NCBI RefSeq assembly: GCF_027571405.1
Contig: NZ_CP092968.1
Span: 1,178,001 to 1,242,000 of the forward strand
Direction of reading: 5' to 3'
Origin: Methylocystis parvus OBBP
GTDB lineage: Bacteria > Pseudomonadota > Alphaproteobacteria > Rhizobiales > Beijerinckiaceae
Length of the DNA stretch: 64,000 nt
Shown: positions 1 through 8,627 of the stretch, in pieces
How positions within the stretch are numbered: position 1 is the stretch's first letter
How the letters are laid out: each line of letters opens with the position of its first letter
Program-made: the position numbers and the translations under genes
Notes under the pieces: model-generated
Seen by the model: the letters and a program-made list of their open reading frames with translations, nothing else
What the model was told of the DNA's origin: nothing
Databases searched by the model: none

Positions 1-1226
1 GCCTCGTAACCGGCCCCGCTGTTCGAATTGAAGACGACGGTTTCGCCGCCGTCGGGTCCGATGGATTGTTCCGGCAGAACGAAAACGTCGCGCCCGCCGA
101 TGTGATGCCATCCGGTGCGCTCGACCAAGCGGACCCGGTTGTTCGTAAGCACGTCTGAGAGATAGATTGCGAGATACCGCTGGCAGTTGCGCTTAATGTA
201 AAGACCGACGTTACGCAGTTTTTGACACAGAGTGCCGGGATCGCCGTGAGTCTCGGCGTCAGTAACGATCATGGTTTTGATCTTGCGATCCTTGTCGCGC
301 CAGCGGATCAGCTTTCCCCATTCGGCGCCATTCGTGTCGCGGGTAATGCCGACAATCTCGAACGCCTGGCAAACCTTGACGTCTATGACCGTCGCGCTCT
401 CGCCCTTACCCTTCTCGATTTCGATCCAAAGCCCGTCGGCGCGCATCTCGTAGGGCTCATACGAGACGTAACGCGCGCCCGCTTCGACATAGGGCTTCGC
501 CAGAGAGGCGGCGACCTGTTTCAGCTTGGGAAGATCGGCGGCCCATTCCTCGATTGCGTCGGCGGCGTCCCAACCAGGCTTGAAGGACTCGCGCTCGCCG
601 CCGTCGGGCGCTTTGAGCGCTAGCGCCCTGGCGTCGATGACGCGAATCTCGGCCCCAAGATCGAAAAGGATCGCGCCGACATCGGCGGCGTATTTCTGGC
701 CAGCCTCGTCGCCGTCAGGCCAGACGATCACTTTGCGGCCCGCGAGCGGCGACCAGTCAGCTTTATCGGCCGCGCTGGAGCCGTTCGGCGACGTGGTCAC
801 GATGTGGTCGTGGAAAACGGCTTGGGCCGCCACAGCCGATTTCTCGCCCTCGGCGATCACGACCGGCTTCGACTGGTCGAAGGCCAGCTTGTCGAGATTG
901 AAGAGCGGGCGCGGCGCGGGAACGCCCTTCCACAGCCAATTGAGAGCGCCGTCCTTGTCGCGCCAGACCGACAGGGGAAGGATGATCTTGCGCCCGTCGC
1001 GCAGGTTGAAGCGGTTCACGACGAACAGCAGGTTGCCTTCGGCGTCCTTGTATTCCCAGGAGGCGGCAGGCTTTCCGAGCTTCGGATGGCTGGTTGGCGG
1101 GGAAGGAGCATCAGCCGGGACCGGCAGGACTGCCTGGGACGCGCCCTCGGTCGGGCAATCCTCCTCCGGGACGGCGGCGATGGCGGCGGCGATTTCCGCC
1201 TCGGTGAGCGGCGCGAACTTGTTCAC
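1..1226 (-). CDS. TOPRIM / DUF927 replication protein of the island (3' end beyond window)
   Basis: The minus-strand frame is open from a GTG at 1226 to the window edge, so the C-terminus is missing. The N-terminal half carries a TOPRIM-like segment (VVIAEGEKSA, then VWPDGDEAG), as in primases and primase-helicases. The second half has the DUF927 pattern (DGLWIEIEKGKGE; then GAEWGKLIRW; then RVRLVERTGWH), found in helicase-like proteins of phages and integrative elements. The GTG overlaps the stop of the upstream primase-like gene as GTGA, so the two are co-translated. It probably takes part in replicating the excised island. Plus-strand open frames here are antisense shadows. Confidence 0.8.
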   Translation of the reverse strand, partial: MNKFAPLTEAEIAAAIAAVPEEDCPTEGASQAVLPVPADAPSPPTSHPKLGKPAASWEYKDAEGNLLFVVNRFNLRDGRKIILPLSVWRDKDGALNWLWKGVPAPRPLFNLDKLAFDQSKPVVIAEGEKSAVAAQAVFHDHIVTTSPNGSSAADKADWSPLAGRKVIVWPDGDEAGQKYAADVGAILFDLGAEIRVIDARALALKAPDGGERESFKPGWDAADAIEEWAADLPKLKQVAASLAKPYVEAGARYVSYEPYEMRADGLWIEIEKGKGESATVIDVKVCQAFEIVGITRDTNGAEWGKLIRWRDKDRKIKTMIVTDAETHGDPGTLCQKLRNVGLYIKRNCQRYLAIYLSDVLTNNRVRLVERTGWHHIGGRDVFVLPEQSIGPDGGETVVFNSNSGAGYE

Positions 1227-1597
1227 GAGCGCGCCTCCACATCCAGACCGAGCATTTTGGCGAGCAGGCGGGCGGCTTCGCCCTGGGAGACGCCTTCAAG
1301 ATAGGCGACGAGCGAAATCACGTCGCCGCCCTTGTCGCCGGTGGCGAAGTCCGCCCACTTGCCGCGACGCATGTTCACGCTGAACGATCCGGTGTTCTTG
1401 TCCGCGCGTTTCGGATTGCGGACGACATATTCGCCAGAAGAGACTTTGCCGCCCGGGAGAAGACGGGCAAGGATGGCCGGAAGCGCACACATCGCCGCGC
1501 GGTTTATCGCAGCGAAGTCGATACGCGCCGACTTTGCGCCGTTTCCTTTCTGGCGCTTGAATCCGACTTGCGCGTTTTGTGGATTTTCGACACCCAT
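1223..1597 (-). CDS. Primase-like N-terminal domain protein
   Basis: A 124-residue protein resembling the N-terminal part of mobile-element DNA primases: after about 25 residues it has an AINRAAMCALPAILARLLPGG helix, then a segment of the NPKR..KNTGSFSVN..RGKWADFATGDKGGD type. That segment corresponds to the CHC2 fold of DnaG-like primases, but no zinc-binding cysteine/histidine set is visible. It overlaps the following TOPRIM/DUF927 gene by 4 nt, so a primase seems split over two coupled genes. It starts at an ATG at 1597. The function is inferred from fold-level similarity only. Confidence 0.65.
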   Translation of the reverse strand: MGVENPQNAQVGFKRQKGNGAKSARIDFAAINRAAMCALPAILARLLPGGKVSSGEYVVRNPKRADKNTGSFSVNMRRGKWADFATGDKGGDVISLVAYLEGVSQGEAARLLAKMLGLDVEARS

Positions 1598-1705
1598 ATT
1601 CGCGTTCCTGATTGAGTTGTCGCGGTTCCAGTAGCGTTGCGAGGACTGGCGGGGTTGCGGATTGAGATTCGGAAGGCCGGCCGGAAGGTCCCGGCCATTC
1701 GTTTT

Positions 1706-1945
1706 TCAGGCGGCGGGCTGGGCCTGCGGCAGGCTCGCGAGCCAGGCGCGGATGTCATCCGCGAGAACGATCGTGCGGCGGCCTGCCTTGCGCGACTTGA
1801 GGCGTCCTGCCCTGATTTCCTCGTAAAGCGCCGTGCGGCCGAGGGAAGTGATGCGAGCGGTTTCTTCGATCGAATACGCCAGTTTGACGAGGAAGGGCGC
1901 GCCTCCGCCGAAGGGCGATTGCTGCTCGGGAGGGATGGGAGGCAT
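1706..1945 (-). CDS. AlpA/excisionase-type helix-turn-helix protein
   Basis: A 79-residue protein with the winged-helix/MerR-like DNA-binding motif of AlpA regulators and excisionases (SIEETARITSLGRTALYEEI, then RLKSRKAGRRTIVLADDIRAWL). Such proteins direct integrase toward excision or activate integrase expression. It lies upstream of the primase pair and within the same island as the tyrosine integrase at 3500-4846. The first 18 residues are proline/glycine-rich, so translation may begin slightly later. Excisionase rather than transcriptional regulator is an inference from context. Confidence 0.75.
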   Translation of the reverse strand: MPPIPPEQQSPFGGGAPFLVKLAYSIEETARITSLGRTALYEEIRAGRLKSRKAGRRTIVLADDIRAWLASLPQAQPAA

Positions 1946-2104
1946 TTAGGTTTTCCGTTGTTCGCTTATGTCGCCGATTGTCGACGACTAACAACGGACA
2001 AACTGCGCGATTCACCTCGGCAATTGAATGCGTAAGCTATTGATAATAAGCATATTTCTGGTGAAACCCGGTAAAATCCGGCAAAATCGGTTGTCGTGAC
2101 CTCC

Positions 2105-3106
2105 TTATTTCGACGGCCAAGCGTGGTTGCGCGCCTTCAGGATCGTCATGTCATCTGCCGCCTCGAATTCATTCTTGCCCTGTAGCTTGAAATGTCGGCG
2201 CCAGTCTCCGACCGACTTGCCCGGGTCGTGGTCTGATTGGGTGCGCATATACTCACCGATGACAACAGACTTCGTCCGCCTTTGCTTTTTCTCGACTGTG
2301 CTTTCGGGCGGAGCAGCGCATGGCGCGATCTCGCCGTTAATTGAGGAACTGTCGCCATCTGCATGATTAAGTTCTTGGCCTGCGGCCGGCCACATTGTTA
2401 GCAAGTCGGCCTTCTTCACACAAAGGCGACGCCAAAGAATCTTTGATCGAGTCTCGATCGTATCGCCGTCACCGGTTCGCCAATCTTCTTCATGATCGAG
2501 TATCCAGCGGATGACGGGGACATCCGAAAACATGATAGCGTCGGGAACATCGCCGGTGAACTGCGATTCGGCGATGAAACATTGAGCGGGAACCACCATC
2601 TGAATGGTATCACTATCATTGGCGCCAAACACCATAATCTTCTCGTTGCACGCCGCTCCAATAAGGTCACTGGCTGCTTTCTCAAGGTAGGCGTCGCCGC
2701 AAACCGCACAGAGTTTTGAACGCCCTTTCGTTGCGATCCAGTAGACCGCCGCAGAAATGGAGACATAAACTCGCTCCCAATCACGTGCGAAAAGCTCGCT
2801 CCATGCCTGGACGCTTTCTGAAAGGCGCTTGGCTTCACGACGAGCTACGCGATACTCAACGCTCTCGCACCCCAACGAAGCGCATATGGCGTCCACTACG
2901 CCGCCTAGCCCGCTATCGCGACGATATTCGCCTTCCATCCGGCGCCAGACGCAGGACCGCAAGCCATCGTCGTCGAGCACGGGCCTTTTACCGCGCTCTA
3001 TCTGCGCCTGCCGCAGCGCGAGCGCCCATCGTGCAAGGCGTTCCTGCGATGACGGACGCATGTGTTTCAGTCGGGTTTCCGATTTTGTGCTATCGTGACC
3101 ACACAC
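2105..3106 (-). CDS. Hypothetical island protein with a lone Cys pair
   Basis: A 333-residue protein I do not recognise. The GTG start at 3106 is preceded by a GAGGA motif about 8-10 nt upstream; an ATG at 3061 is the alternative. One cysteine pair (KLCAVCGDAYLEKAASDLIG) near residue 135-140 resembles half of a zinc knuckle. The C-terminus is basic (KKQRRTKS) and followed by a predicted helical tail. It sits between the AlpA-like gene and the integrase, all on the minus strand, so it is cargo or a replication accessory of the island. No signal peptide or membrane segment is visible. Confidence 0.5.
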   Translation of the reverse strand: MCGHDSTKSETRLKHMRPSSQERLARWALALRQAQIERGKRPVLDDDGLRSCVWRRMEGEYRRDSGLGGVVDAICASLGCESVEYRVARREAKRLSESVQAWSELFARDWERVYVSISAAVYWIATKGRSKLCAVCGDAYLEKAASDLIGAACNEKIMVFGANDSDTIQMVVPAQCFIAESQFTGDVPDAIMFSDVPVIRWILDHEEDWRTGDGDTIETRSKILWRRLCVKKADLLTMWPAAGQELNHADGDSSSINGEIAPCAAPPESTVEKKQRRTKSVVIGEYMRTQSDHDPGKSVGDWRRHFKLQGKNEFEAADDMTILKARNHAWPSK

Positions 3107-3499
3107 GGTGAGAAGTCCTCTTTCTCAATGTGACGGCCGGGCGGAGACGTTGCGTCGTCTTGCCTGGCCGTTTTTGGACGGATCGCCTCCATGGCTGGCC
3201 TCCAGACGCTGGCCTCCAGGGATCGAAATGTACCCGTTACGCGCTCGGCTCCAACTTGGAACAACACGTGGAACAACGTCTGGAACAACATCTAGAGGGC
3301 AGAAAAAAACCTAATAAAATTAATTCGCTAACAACATTAACAACAGTAACAACACGGTTTCTCCTCCCTAAAAGTTTCAGACTCCAGAACCGAGTTTCAG
3401 CCCAGTCTTTGTCCTCAGCCTGGAAGGGGGGCGCCAGCCCGTCATCGAGCATCTGGAGCGGACCGACGAAGCCCATTGGAGCGCAGGGAAACGAGCAGA
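3107..3499. other. Intergenic stretch of the island, no gene seen
   Basis: About 390 bp between the hypothetical gene and the integrase. It holds two short imperfect tandem arrays: three units of the form TGGAACAACRYS at about 3256-3292, and three AACAAC-type units at about 3329-3352. No convincing reading frame or RNA gene is visible. It likely contains the promoter of the 2105-3106 gene. Confidence 0.4.
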
Positions 3500-4846
3500 C
3501 TACCTCGCCTGTCGGCTGGCCGGCCTATCCCCGCGCGTCTCGTTACATCCCCGCCTCAACGGCATGACGCTCGATTTTTCGACAATTCCCAACACCGGCA
3601 ACGCCGCGCGCACGGTGTCGGCGACGTAGTTCGGGGCCAAATGGGCGTAGTGCTTCTCGGTCATGCGAGTGTCTGCGTGTCCAAGCTGGGCGGCGATGAC
3701 GCCCATGGGGACCCCGCGCATGGCGAGCGTGCTGGCGTAAGTGTGCCGCAGAATATGGAAGGTCGCGGCCGGCTCGATCTTGGCGCGCTTGCTCGCGGCT
3801 TCGAGAGGCCGTTGCTGGTGCGAAGCCGCCCATGGCCGGCCGTCGTCGCGGATAAAGATCGGATCGCGAGCCGCCTTGCCGGCCGTCAACGCCGCGAATA
3901 GCTGTCGCCCCTCGTCGGTGAGCGCGACATGGCGGGGTTTCCCGGCCTTGGATTCGCGGACGGTGATCGTCCCAGCCTCGGTGCCGAAATCGCTCGCGCG
4001 CATCCGGGTCAGTTCTCCATAGCGGCACCCGGTCAAGAGCGCGGCGCGGACCAAATCGCGAAATGCTCCGTCACATGCGTTCACCAACCGGCGGCACTCG
4101 TCCTCGGAAAGGAAGTGGATCACCGCGGCGTCCGCCTCCCGGAAGGGCTTCACCTTCCGCCAAGTGTCGTCGCTCGCGACGCGCGCCTCATGAAACGCAT
4201 GATTCAACGCAGCTTTCAGGACCGTGAGCGTCCGGTTCGCCGTCGAGCGGCGCGCGCGGACGGCATCAGCGTCGGCCAGATCGACGGCACGGGTCTTTCG
4301 CTTCATGGTCATGCGGCTAGCGCGGGCCAGCTTGGGCGCCGTGGCGAGGCCCGCGTGCCAGTCGCGAAGGCGCTTCGTGGTCAACTTCCCAATCTCAACC
4401 TCGGCAAGCTCAGGCAGGATGCGGACATTTGCGGCGGCGCGGTCCTTGGCCAGCCCCTTCGAGCCGCGCCGCTCGCGTTCGGCGAAATATGCTTCGAGCG
4501 CCTTGGCGACTGTGTAGGGACCGTCGTCGGGCGCGTGGCCGAGGTCTCTTCTCTGTTCCACCTGCCACCATGCGCGGGCGGCGTCCTGGGCGTGCTTGAA
4601 TGAAAAGAGCGTAACGCCGTCCGCCGCGTCGCCATCGTGGTCATCAGCAATGCCGAGCTTCGTCTCACGGTAACGCCCTTCCCCGATGAAGCGGCGGGCG
4701 ATCCAGGCGCCACTCGCCTCCTTGTTCCGCCGGTAACCGAGATGCAGGCCGGTTTCGATAACGCGCCAGTAAGGCTTGCGACGCGGCGCCAACCCGCGCC
4801 TTGCCTGCCGGGTTTGGAGGTTCGTGTCGCGGACTGTGCGGGCCAT
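3500..4846 (-). CDS. Tyrosine-type site-specific integrase
   Basis: A 448-residue phage-type tyrosine recombinase that would integrate and excise the island at a tRNA gene. The N-terminal third has the Arm-binding/DUF4102-like and SAM-like core-binding character. The catalytic domain shows the conserved set: Arg in TGCRYGELTRMR, Lys in ESKAGKPRHV, HILRHTY with His and Arg, and the C-terminal HADTRMTEKHYAH containing the nucleophilic Tyr. It is transcribed away from the attachment site, which starts about 160 bp beyond its start codon, the standard layout for tRNA-integrating elements. It appears intact. Confidence 0.93.
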   Translation of the reverse strand: MARTVRDTNLQTRQARRGLAPRRKPYWRVIETGLHLGYRRNKEASGAWIARRFIGEGRYRETKLGIADDHDGDAADGVTLFSFKHAQDAARAWWQVEQRRDLGHAPDDGPYTVAKALEAYFAERERRGSKGLAKDRAAANVRILPELAEVEIGKLTTKRLRDWHAGLATAPKLARASRMTMKRKTRAVDLADADAVRARRSTANRTLTVLKAALNHAFHEARVASDDTWRKVKPFREADAAVIHFLSEDECRRLVNACDGAFRDLVRAALLTGCRYGELTRMRASDFGTEAGTITVRESKAGKPRHVALTDEGRQLFAALTAGKAARDPIFIRDDGRPWAASHQQRPLEAASKRAKIEPAATFHILRHTYASTLAMRGVPMGVIAAQLGHADTRMTEKHYAHLAPNYVADTVRAALPVLGIVEKSSVMPLRRGCNETRGDRPASRQAR

Positions 4847-5004
4847 GGAAAGCGTCTCCTGACGGCGAAATCAGGCCGTGCCCAACTTGTGCCCAATATC
4901 CGTAGCCGGACGCCGGCGAACGGTCAAGAACGTAATTTACGATATATCAATGCACTAAATTCATGCCTAATGTCCGCCGACGACCGCCAAAGGCTGTTAT
5001 TTCC

Positions 5005-5050
5005 CCCTCTCACGGCGAAAACAGGGGTTCGAGTCCCCTAGGGAGCGCCA
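5005..5050 (+). other. attachment site: 3' part of a tRNA-Glu gene
   Basis: The sequence matches the 3' half of tRNA-Glu: anticodon loop CTCTCAC (anticodon CTC), then a complete T-arm with GGTTCGAGTCC, an acceptor 3' strand and encoded CCA. The 5' half of a tRNA is absent upstream, and the anticodon stem has a mismatch on its 5' side. This is therefore the duplicated end left by integration, not a working tRNA. Its orientation means the intact tRNA-Glu should lie at the other island end, left of position 1. It marks the island/chromosome junction. Confidence 0.82.
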
Positions 5051-5089
5051 AGCTACGATATTTTGCGACGTTGTACGATGTGGGCTCTA

Positions 5090-5569
5090 TCAAGGCGCCG
5101 CAGAGGTGTGATCTCCGTCGCCTTTCTTCTTCGCATGGAAGGCATCTTTCTCAGCGTGGTATTTGATCGCGCGTTCGCCTTTAGCGGTTAAGCGCCATTT
5201 CTTGCGGAACGGTTTTATGAACTCATATTTGCTTAATGCGTTGACCGCTTGCTTGTGGAGCTGCTCGTAATTGCCTTCTGTGATTCTGCGGAGCGTGGAA
5301 ACTGCGGTGTCGGAAAGAAAGTCTGCACCATAGAACTCCATCCAAGGATGCGTGCGCCGATATTCGCACTCATCGTAGTCAGCCTCGCGCTTCAATCGAA
5401 AAGCTTTCTCAATCTGGGCGCAACTTTCAGCCCGTCTATAATTTTTAGTCCAGCAATAATGGTCGTTCGATCGAGATCCAATTCCTATGCTCCCGTTCGC
5501 CAGCGCCTCTGCTATCGCAATTGTCTTGACTTTCTTGGAAATACCGCAACTGTCGGGTGTATCTCTGCC
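5090..5569 (-). pseudogene. Hypothetical gene, probably 5'-truncated
   Basis: The frame is open from just after a TGA at 5570-5572 to a stop at 5090, about 159 codons. It has protein-like composition throughout, but no ATG, GTG or TTG until a TTG at 5395, which would give only 101 residues (beginning LKREADYDECEY). Codons upstream of that TTG still read as plausible protein. I therefore suspect loss of the true N-terminus, possibly together with the island insertion nearby. The C-terminal half resembles a small winged-helix-like segment ending in a lysine-rich tail. No family is recognised. Confidence 0.45.
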
Positions 5570-5591
5570 TCAGGCGATCCGATAAGATAAC

Positions 5592-6089
5592 CTAGCGAAG
5601 CGATGCCGCAATATCAGCGATCGATCTGAAGAGGATCAGTGGATCGTCTTTTGAGGGAATGAAACCACGTCGCACCCAGAAGGCAGCAGCTTCGGCGTCA
5701 ACCGCGTTGACGACCAGGGCGCGGCCTCCAATGAGACTTGCGGCCGTGACACACCGTTGCAATGCATGCTTGAGCAGGCCGGCGCCAACGCCCTTGCCGG
5801 TCCAATTCTGGTCCGTTGCAAGTTGTCCCAGGAGCAGGCAGGGGACAGGGTCGGGCGGCTGGCCTGTTCGGACAGATCGCGGCAGCACTGAAGGCACGAT
5901 TGCCGTTGGCGCGAGACCATAATAACCGATCACGCGATTGGCTTCATGGACGACAAGAACGGCGGTAAAGCCTTTCTCCTGATTGGATAGCGCTCGGGTT
6001 TTGAGCCAACGATCAAGTGACGGCTTGCCACAGGAGAACCCCGCGAGATCGTGGGCTACCGTCAATAATTCAGGACCGGAGATCGCCAA
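5592..6089 (-). CDS. GNAT acetyltransferase toxin (TacT-like)
   Basis: A 165-residue GNAT-family protein with the layout of TacT/AtaT-type toxins, which acetylate the amino acid on charged tRNA and block translation. The N-terminus (HDLAGFSCGKPSLDRWL) matches the family signature and the acetyl-CoA loop is seen in QNWTGKGVGAGLL. It begins at a TTG, 3 nt after the antitoxin stop, so the pair is coupled. The region AAFWVRRGFIPSKDD has Arg where related toxins usually carry a Tyr before GF, so activity should be tested. The toxin role is inferred from pairing with the DUF1778 gene. Confidence 0.82.
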   Translation of the reverse strand: MAISGPELLTVAHDLAGFSCGKPSLDRWLKTRALSNQEKGFTAVLVVHEANRVIGYYGLAPTAIVPSVLPRSVRTGQPPDPVPCLLLGQLATDQNWTGKGVGAGLLKHALQRCVTAASLIGGRALVVNAVDAEAAAFWVRRGFIPSKDDPLILFRSIADIAASLR

Positions 6090-6092
6090 GCC

Positions 6093-6395
6093 TTAGTTCC
6101 CGGTCTTTGAACCGCTGGTCTCCCACGGGGCCGCACGCCTGAAGAGTTCAACCATCTCGGGAACCGCGGCGGCGGGCTTCGATAATGCCGCCGTGAAGGC
6201 CTGGAACCCCGCAGCGCTCATCCGAATGGGCGCCGTCTCCATCAGCACCTCCTCGGCCGCTCGTACGGCCGCATCACGTACGAAATCGGTGCGTGAACGG
6301 CCGCGCAGCGCCGCAGCCCGATCTATGATGGCGATGTCAGCTTCGGGCAGCCGCATCGAAACCGGATGCTCCTTGCGCTCAACAGCTCGGGGCAT
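6093..6395 (-). CDS. DUF1778 ribbon-helix-helix antitoxin (TacA-like)
   Basis: A 100-residue protein with an N-terminal ribbon-helix-helix domain (HPVSMRLPEADIAIIDRAAA, then GRSRTDFVRDAAVRAAEE), the DUF1778 signature of antitoxins paired with GNAT toxins. The C-terminal tail should wrap and neutralise the toxin, and the dimer should repress its own promoter. The ATG at 6395 has a GGAGG ribosome-binding site 6 nt upstream, which is why the longer open frame was not used. It lies directly upstream of the toxin gene. Confidence 0.85.
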   Translation of the reverse strand: MPRAVERKEHPVSMRLPEADIAIIDRAAALRGRSRTDFVRDAAVRAAEEVLMETAPIRMSAAGFQAFTAALSKPAAAVPEMVELFRRAAPWETSGSKTGN

Positions 6396-7281
6396 GAGAA
6401 ACCTCCATCGCAATAATATAGAGCACTGTAGCGCGTTTTGCAATACGGAACCCGAAGGCAGGGCTTCAACAGGAAAAAATTATAACGCGATTTCAATCAC
6501 ATATGTGTTCGTATCTTTGCCCCGACCGGCGCGTCAAGGAAATCAGTGAGATACGACCTCACTGGCGAAAATCGTCTAATATCCGTCGAATAAACGCTTG
6601 CGGACTTAGGCGGCATTTACGCCCACTGTCCTTCCCCTCGCTTCCCATCCCGAGCGCGCGATACCGCGACGAATCCTGCGGAGAACTCCCCGCAACATGG
6701 CGCGCCGCCCGCTCCGCGACGATAAGCCCTCTCCATGTGCGGGCGCTTCACATGACGCCGTCCAGATTGCCCACGAAGCGAGCCGAAGAGAACGCCTCCA
6801 GAACCTGAAAAATCCTAATCCAGAGAGGGAGTTTTTTGCGCGGCATGCACGAATACTGAACAAATACGCAACTTATAGGAATTGCTTGGTGACGGCGGAC
6901 ATTTGGACGCCACTCTTCGCCGTCCCCATCCCGCTGGTGACATACGCCTGATGCGCGGTCAGATCGCCCTGGCGATAAGCGCGCGCCGACGATGACCTTG
7001 TGAAGCAGCTCTCACGGAAGCCACGTCGCGCGCGGGCCGAAAGGATTGTGGCATTCGAGAGACGAGTGGAACCGATTTTCATTGTTGTTCAATGATATAG
7101 CTCAGATTTTCTTGCAAAAACCGCCAAGCGGGCGGGACCGCCCCCGTCGCCGGCAAACCAAAGGGCTCCCGTCGTCCGCCGCAGGATAAGCCCGCGACCG
7201 CCATGCGTTCATGACTTGGCGACTGAGCCGCATAAGCACAAATGAACATCCTGAGGGCTGCCAATTCCTCAAAGGTGGACC
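6396..7281. other. Gene-poor stretch
   Basis: Nearly 900 bp in which I find no reading frame with convincing protein character. The beginning holds the TacAT-like promoter region. A 37-bp sequence at 6501-6537 recurs at 8628-8664. Several short open frames are arginine-rich by-products of high GC. Decayed mobile-element sequence is possible. Confidence 0.4.
6501..6537 (+). repeat. 37-bp dispersed repeat, copy 1
   Basis: It matches 8628-8664 at 32 of 37 positions, and all five differences are transitions. In one shared frame both copies end in the residues SLPRPARQ, so they may be tails of a degraded common gene family instead of a regulatory element. Confidence 0.5.
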
Positions 7282-7392
7282 ATGCAAAACCCCGGGCGCT
7301 GCAGGCAAGTCCTGTTTGTCTCGATTGGAGCGGCGCTTGTCGTTCTGGTCTTTCTCAGCACATGGGCTTTCGTTAGCCGACTCGATTATTAA
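7282..7392 (+). CDS. Small single-span membrane protein (36 aa)
   Basis: A 36-residue frame from ATG 7282 to TAA 7392 with a short basic N-terminus (QNPGRCRQ) followed by one hydrophobic span (VLFVSIGAALVVLVFLSTWA) and a short polar tail. A plausible ribosome-binding site (AAAGGTGG) sits a few nt upstream. It has the typical build of a small bitopic inner-membrane protein, but no homologue is known to me and the reading frame could be fortuitous. Confidence 0.4.
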   Translation: MQNPGRCRQVLFVSIGAALVVLVFLSTWAFVSRLDY

Positions 7393-7584
7393 TTGACGAA
7401 AATGCCCGCGCGCAGGCCGAGCAGCGCAGCCGCTGGCGGGGCGCCCGCACCTCGATCGTTCCGGGAAACGTCCACCTGTGCAAGCGGTTAGAGCCGTGAG
7501 CCCAACCGGAATTATACCGGTAGCGCAATGACTTAGTAAGAAAAAAAGGCTAAATGTTTCTGGATTATGTCGGAGGTTTCAAGG

Positions 7585-7821
7585 ATGTTCACTAAACCGA
7601 AATGCCCTCATTGCGAGGTCGAGCTCTCGAAGCTCGACGCTAAGCGAATGGTGGTTGGGGATCAATTCGGTGGCACATTTTGGTATGGCATTGTGGCTAC
7701 CTGCCCCTACTGCAAGACGGTGATCGGCGTATCAATCGACCCGGCCGATGCATTGCAGAAAGTTGCGGCCGAAATAGCGGAATTGCGAAAGCTGCTGGCC
7801 CCTGCGCCGCTCATAGAATAG
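7585..7821 (+). CDS. Small zinc-ribbon-like protein
   Basis: A 78-residue protein with two CxxC knuckles, CPHC near residue 6 and CPYC near residue 45, spaced as in treble-clef/zinc-ribbon folds. A helical C-terminus follows (DALQKVAAEIAELRKLL). The ATG at 7585 is chosen because a GGAGG motif lies 8 nt upstream; an in-frame ATG at 7567 overlaps that motif. It is a stand-alone gene in a sparse region. It probably binds zinc; no further role can be assigned. Confidence 0.6.
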   Translation: MFTKPKCPHCEVELSKLDAKRMVVGDQFGGTFWYGIVATCPYCKTVIGVSIDPADALQKVAAEIAELRKLLAPAPLIE

Positions 7822-8068
7822 CGCGCTCTTCGCCCGGACTGCCTAAAAGCAAAAACGTCCTGCCCGCCGGCCGCTGGCGCAGGAGACGTCGCCCGCGCGC
7901 ATGCCGAGGGCGCGTTGTGCACCCCCTCCCCTGTGGCGCCGCCAATCATTCCACGGAGTGCGGCGGAAACCGCGCGTCACGACGACCTTGTTCGGAGCAT
8001 TCCAAGCGTTTAACAAACTGAGCCGCTCTTCAAGCTTCGAGCGGCGATTTTATTAATACCGGAGCGAA

Positions 8069-8473
8069 GTGCAGAAGATGGTACTAAGAATTGACGTTCT
8101 GGCCACTCTCACTGCATATTTTTCAATTGCGCCTGCCCTCGCATTGGATTCAAGGGCTTACGCTGGCCTTCTTCGCCTCGACCCGCAAATGCGCCTGGAA
8201 CAAATTTGTGATCTCGAGGCAATGGAGCGTATCGGAAGAGAAAACAGCCGATTTCGGCCGGATCGCGCAAAAAGCGATGTAATTTCCCATCCGCAACATC
8301 TTGGCGACATACTCAAAGCGCCGGGCGCCGCTTTCCGGAGCAATAACAATTGGTATTCGCTTTCATTCATATGCAAGGCTTCGCCAGACCATATGAAGGT
8401 ATTATCGTTCGAATATAATATTGGCAGCCTGATTCCAGAGTCAAAATTGAGCGACTACGATTTGTGGAGATGA
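8069..8473 (+). CDS. DUF930 family secreted protein
   Basis: A 134-residue protein with a hydrophobic signal-like N-terminus ending near ALALDSRA. A conserved body follows (LDPQMRLEQICDLEAMERI; RADRAKSD-type motif RPDRAKSDVIS; WYSLSFICKASPDHMKVLSF) that I recognise as the DUF930 family, common in Rhizobiales and of unknown function. Two cysteines in the mature part may form a disulfide. It starts at GTG 8069 (GGAG 4 nt upstream) or at ATG 8078. It stands alone between sparse DNA and the two-component genes. Confidence 0.75.
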   Translation: MQKMVLRIDVLATLTAYFSIAPALALDSRAYAGLLRLDPQMRLEQICDLEAMERIGRENSRFRPDRAKSDVISHPQHLGDILKAPGAAFRSNNNWYSLSFICKASPDHMKVLSFEYNIGSLIPESKLSDYDLWR

Positions 8474-8627
8474 AACTGCGACAGCTTCGAAGTGACAAAC
8501 GGAGCACGCTTTTCATCAGCGAGCGCGTCGCGTCCTTCGCAGACGCGTGGATAGAAACGCCGCGTGCGATGATCGCCTCCCATGTGCGGCGCTCCAACGG
8601 CGCCGAAATCTGCATTGATATTTCTAT

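Noticed and set aside
222..1383. Long plus-strand open frames at the left edge
   Set aside because: The minus strand here encodes TOPRIM and DUF927 motifs with a coupled start; the plus-strand frames have no recognisable motif and are antisense shadows.
3256..3352. Short tandem GGAACAAC/AACAAC units as a possible CRISPR or iteron array
   Set aside because: Units are only about 12 bp with no spacer structure, and too few and imperfect to call an origin.
6873..7082. Minus-strand 69-codon frame
   Set aside because: Composition is arginine/serine-rich without a ribosome-binding site or known motif; probably non-coding or decayed.
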